This document shows positions 59,863 through 64,000 of a stretch of 64,000 nt of DNA, one piece after another. The translations under genes were made by a program, and so were the position numbers. The notes under the pieces are model-generated. The model had not been told where the DNA came from and ran no database searches. It saw nothing but the letters and a program-made list of their open reading frames with translations. The stretch covers positions 62,001 to 126,000 of the forward strand of contig JADKIX010000011.1 in the NCBI GenBank assembly GCA_016722635.1. The letters are read 5' to 3'. Every line of letters begins with the position of its first letter. The first letter of the stretch is position 1. The stretch is from Rhodospirillaceae bacterium. GTDB lineage: Bacteria; Pseudomonadota; Alphaproteobacteria; JAEUKQ01.

Positions 59863-60615
59863 TTAAGAAATCAGGTTAAAACAAGATTGGATCAATAGGT
59901 TGAGAGGCAATGTCTGTAACCGCAATTCCTTGTCTGCTTGTCCCATCATTTCCTGCAATTCGGCGCGCCATTGATTAAAGTCAAAGAAATAATCAGAGGG
60001 ATTGCTCTTCGCCAGCAAGTCAATTGCTGTTAACCCTTCATTTTTCGCTTCCTCATATAGGCCCAATTGAAAATATATTTGAGCTAAATGAATACGGACT
60101 TCAGCATCCTGAGGTAAAGCGCGCACCGACCGGCAGCTGGGATTTAATGCCTCTTCATAATGCTCCTGTTGATAAAAAACCCAAGCCAATGTATCCAAAT
60201 AATAGGGGTTGTCAGGCTTAATCACCAAAGCTTCTCGGACAAGGATCAACGCTTCATCCAGGTACTGGCTGTTTACAGCCCAGTTATAGGCTAATTTGTT
60301 CATGCCCGAAGCTTTGTCGTCATCAGTAATCTGTTTGATCCATTCTTCCCCTTTTGCCGGGTTACGAACAACACCGATCCCGTAATTCAAATAATAACCA
60401 ACGATGTACTTGGCTTTAGAATCTCCTTGTTGAGCCATTTGCAAAACTTCGCGGTAAGCGCTACCCTCATCCCTATTTTTAACCGCCTGCCTCCATTGAT
60501 CCCAATCGGCCCAGGCCGGGGCGCAAATCAATATCGTCAACAAACCCATGCCCGTTTGAAAAAGAAAATGTTTTAGATATTTGGTCATTTGGGTTTTCCC
60601 ATCAATTGGCTGCAA
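59863..60615 (-). CDS. secreted Sel1/TPR protein, array member 2
   Basis: 250 residues with a signal peptide (FLFQTGMGLLTILICAPAWA). The repeats are AVKNRDEGSAYREVLQMAQQ, GDSKAKYIVGYYLNYGIGVV, DTLAWVFYQQEHYEEALNPS and RIHLAQIYFQLGLYEEAKNE, and it ends QSCFNLIS. It is very similar to member 3, less so to members 1 and 4, so these two arose by a later duplication. The start ATG 60615 could also be ATG 60588 (MTKYLKHFLF), which is nearer the hydrophobic run. Its role is unknown. Confidence 0.78.
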   Translation of the reverse strand: MQPIDGKTQMTKYLKHFLFQTGMGLLTILICAPAWADWDQWRQAVKNRDEGSAYREVLQMAQQGDSKAKYIVGYYLNYGIGVVRNPAKGEEWIKQITDDDKASGMNKLAYNWAVNSQYLDEALILVREALVIKPDNPYYLDTLAWVFYQQEHYEEALNPSCRSVRALPQDAEVRIHLAQIYFQLGLYEEAKNEGLTAIDLLAKSNPSDYFFDFNQWRAELQEMMGQADKELRLQTLPLNLLIQSCFNLIS

Positions 60616-60616
60616 T

Positions 60617-61364
60617 CTAAGAAATTGGGTTTAAACAGGGTTTAATAGCCGGGTTGGTTGGCAACTCATGCAATTGTAATTTCTGATCTGCTTCTCCAAT
60701 TAATTTTTGTAACTCCGCACGCCATTGATCTAAATCCAGTACCGACAAATAATGGGCCGGATTGCCCTTTGCCAGTAAAAAACGCCGTTCTTCCAAGTCA
60801 ATTGCTGCCAACCATTCATTTTTGGCTTCCTTATATAAGCCCAATTGAAAATATATTTGGGCTAAATGGGTACGGGATTCCGGGTGTCCAGGCAAGGCGC
60901 GCATCGATTGGCACATAGGTTCCAAGGCCTTTTCATATTGCTGAAGTTTATAAAAAACCCAAGCGAGCGTATCCAAAAAATAGGGGTTATTGGGATCCCG
61001 TGCGAGTGCTTCCTGGATAAGGGCTAACGCCTCATCCAATCGTTCATCGTTTACCGCCCATGCATAAGCCATGCTGTTCATGGCAGACGCGCTACCGTTA
61101 TCAGCGGCCTCTTGAATCCATTCCCTGCCCTTCACCGGGTCACGGGCGACCCCAAGCCCATAGGTTAAATAATAGCCAACCATATATTGGGCTTCGGTGT
61201 CGCCCTGATCTGCTATTTTCAACACTTCTTGGTAAGCAGTAACGTAGTCACCGCGCTCGGACGCCGCACTCCAACTGTCCCAATCGGCCCAGGCAGGAGT
61301 ACACAAATAACGCTAGTATGGCAATTGCGCTTTTCAACATATCTTTTTTGATATATCTAATCAT
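60617..61364 (-). pseudogene. secreted Sel1/TPR protein, array member 3, frameshifted in the signal peptide
   Basis: The intact part (60617-61306) starts CTPAWADWDSWSAASERGDY and carries all repeats: GDTEAQYMVGYYLTYGLGVA, DTLAWVFYKLQQYEKALEPM, RTHLAQIYFQLGLYKEAKNE, ending KPCLNPIS. The beginning is in another frame: from ATG 61364, MIRYIKKDMLKSAIAILALF-V is a good signal peptide, but ttatttgtgtactcct shifts the frame, as if one GT were lost from a gtgtgt run. Without the repair the product has no export signal. All other residues are preserved, so the lesion is recent or a sequencing error. Confidence 0.8.
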
Positions 61365-61456
61365 TAACGCCTCTTTCATTAGGTTCAAGAATGCAGTATT
61401 TTATTGTTCCCTCGAATCTTTGCGGTCAGACCAGCGATTAAGATCGGCGGCCAAAT

Positions 61457-62185
61457 TTAAGAAATAGGCTTCAGACAAGAAAATTCTTTGCTAGGCGCTG
61501 TTCCTTGCTGTTTGCCAGCCTGTGCTTTAGCAATTTTAGCTTGAAGCCCTTGTTGCCAGATTTTCAGATTCTGCATCTGCAAATAATCTTTTGATGCGCC
61601 GTCGCTTAAAAATTGCCGATTTTGTTCTAAATCCAGCACTTGTTGCCATTCCATGATCGCTTGATCAAATAAACCAAACTGAGCGTATACATCTCCCAGA
61701 TGCTCGCGCACTTCAATAGCACCTGGCTCTTTTAAGGCTGCTTCACAGATATAAGTAAAGGCTTTTTCGTAATCTTGTTGCTGGTAATATATCCAGCCCA
61801 GCGTATCGATATAAGAAGCCTCATCTGGATAAACCGCCAACACCTCGCGCATCAATCTGTTAGCTTCCCCAAGCTTTATCCCTCGCTGGCTCCAGCTATA
61901 AGCCAAATTATTCATGGCAACAATATGACCGTTTTCTGCAGCTTTTTGATACCAATATTCTCCCTTTTCCAGATCTTGTGGCATCCCTAAGGCAAAATCG
62001 TACATATAACCAAGCTTAAATTGAGCCTCCACATCGCCCTGTTCTGCCAATGGCAAAAATCCCTTAAAAGCTGTGACGTAATCACCGTTCTCATAAGCCT
62101 TCTGCGCCTCATCATATCCAGCAAATGCAGGGTACGAAACGGCCATCATCAGCCAACATGCAAAAAGGCCGATTATCTTCTTCAT
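61457..62185 (-). CDS. secreted Sel1/TPR protein, array member 4
   Basis: 242 residues with a signal peptide (IIGLFACWLMMAVSYPAFAG). Sel1 units run AQKAYENGDYVTAFKGFLPL, AEQGDVEAQFKLGYMYDFAL and GEYWYQKAAENGHIVAMNNL; TPR helices DTLGWIYYQQQDYEKAFTYI and REHLGDVYAQFGLFDQAIME come next, and it ends FSCLKPIS. It is the first gene of the array on this strand. Like its relatives it may anchor or count envelope components. ATG 62185 has gaggtaag upstream. Confidence 0.8.
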   Translation of the reverse strand: MKKIIGLFACWLMMAVSYPAFAGYDEAQKAYENGDYVTAFKGFLPLAEQGDVEAQFKLGYMYDFALGMPQDLEKGEYWYQKAAENGHIVAMNNLAYSWSQRGIKLGEANRLMREVLAVYPDEASYIDTLGWIYYQQQDYEKAFTYICEAALKEPGAIEVREHLGDVYAQFGLFDQAIMEWQQVLDLEQNRQFLSDGASKDYLQMQNLKIWQQGLQAKIAKAQAGKQQGTAPSKEFSCLKPIS

Positions 62186-62468
62186 CTTACCTACCTCTGG
62201 TGTTATAAGGATTCATATCATTTTTCCTATCCCATTTCCCTATAAGCTTATATCACAAAAATCACCCGGATAAAATAGGTTTGTGGTGCGCACATCTGTT
62301 TGACAATAAAATAATTTTCTCCTAGATTTTGGGTGTTAAGCTTTGCTTAGATCCCTTAGCATATGTCAGAGCAGCTGATATAATGAAATCGAAAATATTA
62401 TGGGTGGGTTCAGGGAAGGATGATCCTTGGAACGTATCCGCCAAACTTTTGAGCAGAAAAATATCTAA
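62186..62468. other. divergent intergenic region before the acyl-AMP ligase
   Basis: 283 bases between the minus-strand Sel1 array and the plus-strand ligase. It should hold both promoters. No repeat or palindrome stands out; a 60-codon minus-strand frame here looks random. Confidence 0.5.
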
Positions 62469-64000
62469 ATGAACCCCACGCCTACCAAGAGTTCTTTGCC
62501 CCATCGCATTGCTGATTTTTCAAGCCTTTGCCAAGCCCTTGATTATGCGGCTCAAGGAATCACTGGGTTCAATTTTTATAATGGCCGGGGGGAATTATAT
62601 TCAACCCTTCCCTATCAAGCCTTACAAGCGGCAGCGGTAAAAACTGCAAAAGGAATGGTTGCCAAAAAAATCCCGATTGGCTCTCGGATTCTTATAATCG
62701 CCGATACTGTACCCGATTTTACCATTTTATTCTTCGCATGCCAATACGCCTCTTTAATTGCCGTGCCAGTTAATTTACCCGTAGGGTTAGGCGGTAAAGA
62801 CAGTTATATTGCTGGCCTACGCCGACAGATACAGGATTGCGGAGCTTATGGGGCAGCAAGCCCTCAAGAACTCATCGAATTTCTAAAACTAGCCACCCAA
62901 GATTTAGATGTCAAAATGGTCGGTGCTTATCAAGACTTTATCTCTTTGCCCAACAATCAAGAAAATATTCGCCCGTGGTTGGGAAAAGATGATCCTTGTT
63001 ATCTCCAATATTCTTCCGGCAGCACGCGTTTTCCTTGCGGCGTTGATTTACGCCAATCAAACGTTATGGCAAATATGTTTGCCATCAGCGCTCATGGGCT
63101 GCAAGTAAAAGCGGATGACCGCTCCTGCTCCTGGCTACCTTTATATCATGATATGGGGTTAGTTGGTATGCTTTTAAGTTCGTTGGCCAATCAATTATCA
63201 GCCGATTTTATTGCCACCCGCGATTTTGCCAAACGCCCTTTATTATGGCCTGAATTAATGGCGCGTAACCAGGCAACAATCTCTTACAGCCCAAGCTTTG
63301 GCTATGATTTATGTTTACGCCGGGCGATGACTGCCAATTTAACTGGTTTAGACCTGCGTTCCTGGAAAGCAGCTGGCATAGGGGGGGATATGGTGCAACC
63401 GGCTGTTTTGGAAGAATTTGGCAGTTTTTTTGCCCCCTATGGTTTTCAAAAAACATCTTTTGTCCCTAGTTACGGCATGGCAGAAACTACCTTAGCCTTA
63501 TCTTTCAGCCCCTTGGGGCAAGGCGCTAAAACAGATTATGTGGATCGTTTGGCCTTGGCAGATCATTCGGTGGCCAAAGCGGTTCCTCAATCACATCCCA
63601 ACAAAAGGGCTTTTATTATTTGTGGGCGGGCCTTACCCCTTCATGAAATTCATATCCGCAATGAACAAGGCGAACGGTTAAAAGACCGCCAATTAGGCAA
63701 AATATTCGCCAAAGGCCCAAGCGTCATGCACAGTTATTTTCAAAAACCTTTGGAAACCAAAGCTGTTCTATCGGCCGACGGTTGGCTGGATACAGGTGAT
63801 TTGGGATATAGACTTGGTGATGAAATTGTCATCACGGGACGCAGCAAGGATCTCATTATTATCCATGGGCGCAATATTTGGCCCAAAGATATTGAATGGG
63901 CTCTTGAAACGTTACCGGATATTAAAAAAGGCGATACCGCAGCCTTTGCCATTCAAATGGAAAATAACGAAGAAAAAATTGTTGTTTTGGTGGAATGCCG
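62469..64000 (+). CDS. fatty-acyl-AMP ligase (FAAL-type), open at the right edge
   Basis: ATG 62469; no stop before the end of the window, so at least 510 residues. It begins NPTPTKSSLPHRIADFSSLC, then HRIADFSSLCQALDYAAQGI. Adenylation motifs are the P-loop CYLQYSSGSTRFPCGVDL, SWLPLYHDMGLVGML (FAAL/FACL core), FVPSYGMAETTLALSF, DGWLDTGDLGYRLGDEIVIT, and GRSKDLIIIHGRNIWPKDIE. YSSGST and GMAETTLA are typical of FAALs, which activate fatty acids as acyl-AMP and pass them to an acyl carrier protein or lipid synthase. In sphingolipid-making alphaproteobacteria such a ligase lies beside the serine palmitoyltransferase genes; that link is inference. Confidence 0.88.
   Translation, partial: MNPTPTKSSLPHRIADFSSLCQALDYAAQGITGFNFYNGRGELYSTLPYQALQAAAVKTAKGMVAKKIPIGSRILIIADTVPDFTILFFACQYASLIAVPVNLPVGLGGKDSYIAGLRRQIQDCGAYGAASPQELIEFLKLATQDLDVKMVGAYQDFISLPNNQENIRPWLGKDDPCYLQYSSGSTRFPCGVDLRQSNVMANMFAISAHGLQVKADDRSCSWLPLYHDMGLVGMLLSSLANQLSADFIATRDFAKRPLLWPELMARNQATISYSPSFGYDLCLRRAMTANLTGLDLRSWKAAGIGGDMVQPAVLEEFGSFFAPYGFQKTSFVPSYGMAETTLALSFSPLGQGAKTDYVDRLALADHSVAKAVPQSHPNKRAFIICGRALPLHEIHIRNEQGERLKDRQLGKIFAKGPSVMHSYFQKPLETKAVLSADGWLDTGDLGYRLGDEIVITGRSKDLIIIHGRNIWPKDIEWALETLPDIKKGDTAAFAIQMENNEEKIVVLVEC

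Noticed and set aside
62322..62504. 60-codon minus-strand frame before the acyl-AMP ligase
   Set aside because: It overlaps the start of the ligase and has no recognisable motif.
1..64000. CRISPR array, toxin-antitoxin pair or phage-defence operon
   Set aside because: No regularly spaced repeats, Cas-like genes or recognised defence families were found; the MORN/YwqK protein at 50.7-51.1 kb has no toxin partner beside it.

Overview
The window looks like a chromosomal segment from an alphaproteobacterium of moderate GC. The main evidence is synteny typical of that class: rpmH-rnpA-yidD-yidC-engB-argB, and aat / DUF2155 / MlaD / NDUFA12. DUF4170, DUF1289 and a TAXI-type TRAP binding protein fit the same picture. 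The order within the class cannot be settled by eye.

Layout. 1-4470 is a surface-polysaccharide region: the end of an RmlD/FnlB-like reductase, a broken UDP-GlcNAc 2-epimerase, two methyltransferases, a GT2 glycosyltransferase and a wrecked second GT2. 4546-5571 holds two decayed IS1595-family insertions in inverted orientation. 5634-15030 is core: ubiA, a doubled DUF4170 protein, argB, engB, yidC, yidD, rnpA, rpmH, then a base/nucleoside salvage run (DUF1289, purine nucleoside phosphorylase, MFS, upp). 15230-25415 is accessory: a secreted DUF1287 protein, a barrel plus beta-helix surface protein, frameshifted nudC, a VIT-type transporter, a GNAT, an oxidoreductase with divergent HxlR regulator, CbtA/CbtB and a broken MFS gene. 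25416-27983 is an AT-rich islet beside tRNA-Gln, containing an IS1595 scrap, three Rap1a/Tai-like immunity genes (one broken) and the first 52 codons of a P4-type integrase. 28249-36093 carries ispE, TPR and Sel1-like secreted proteins, tusA, ettA and the TAXI protein. 37817-41820 is a sulfate/thiosulfate ABC transporter (cysA frameshifted). 41870-48889 holds putA, then a lipid-like operon (hydroxylase, YghO/bCerS-like acyltransferase, nucleotidyltransferase). 49103-58197 has a LysR regulator, tRNA-Asn, a BepA-like protease, a DsbA-like protein, accB-accC, aat, DUF2155, two MlaD proteins and NDUFA12. 58461-62185 has a frameshifted RidA and four tandem Sel1/TPR secreted paralogues. A fatty-acyl-AMP ligase runs off the right edge.

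A recurring theme is decay. At least eight genes are broken by single nonsense codons or one- or two-base indels (2-epimerase, GT2, nudC, MFS, cysA, ridA, one Sel1 paralogue, one Rap1a paralogue), alongside IS and integrase relics. This may be genuine erosion, as in a host-associated lineage, or partly assembly error in homopolymers. The two can be told apart only with reads. No defence system, CRISPR array or clearly new machine is visible. The most interesting leads are the tRNA-Gln islet with its immunity-gene array, the inverse-autotransporter-like surface protein, the Sel1 array, and a possible ceramide-type lipid pathway split between 45.2-48.0 kb and the right edge.
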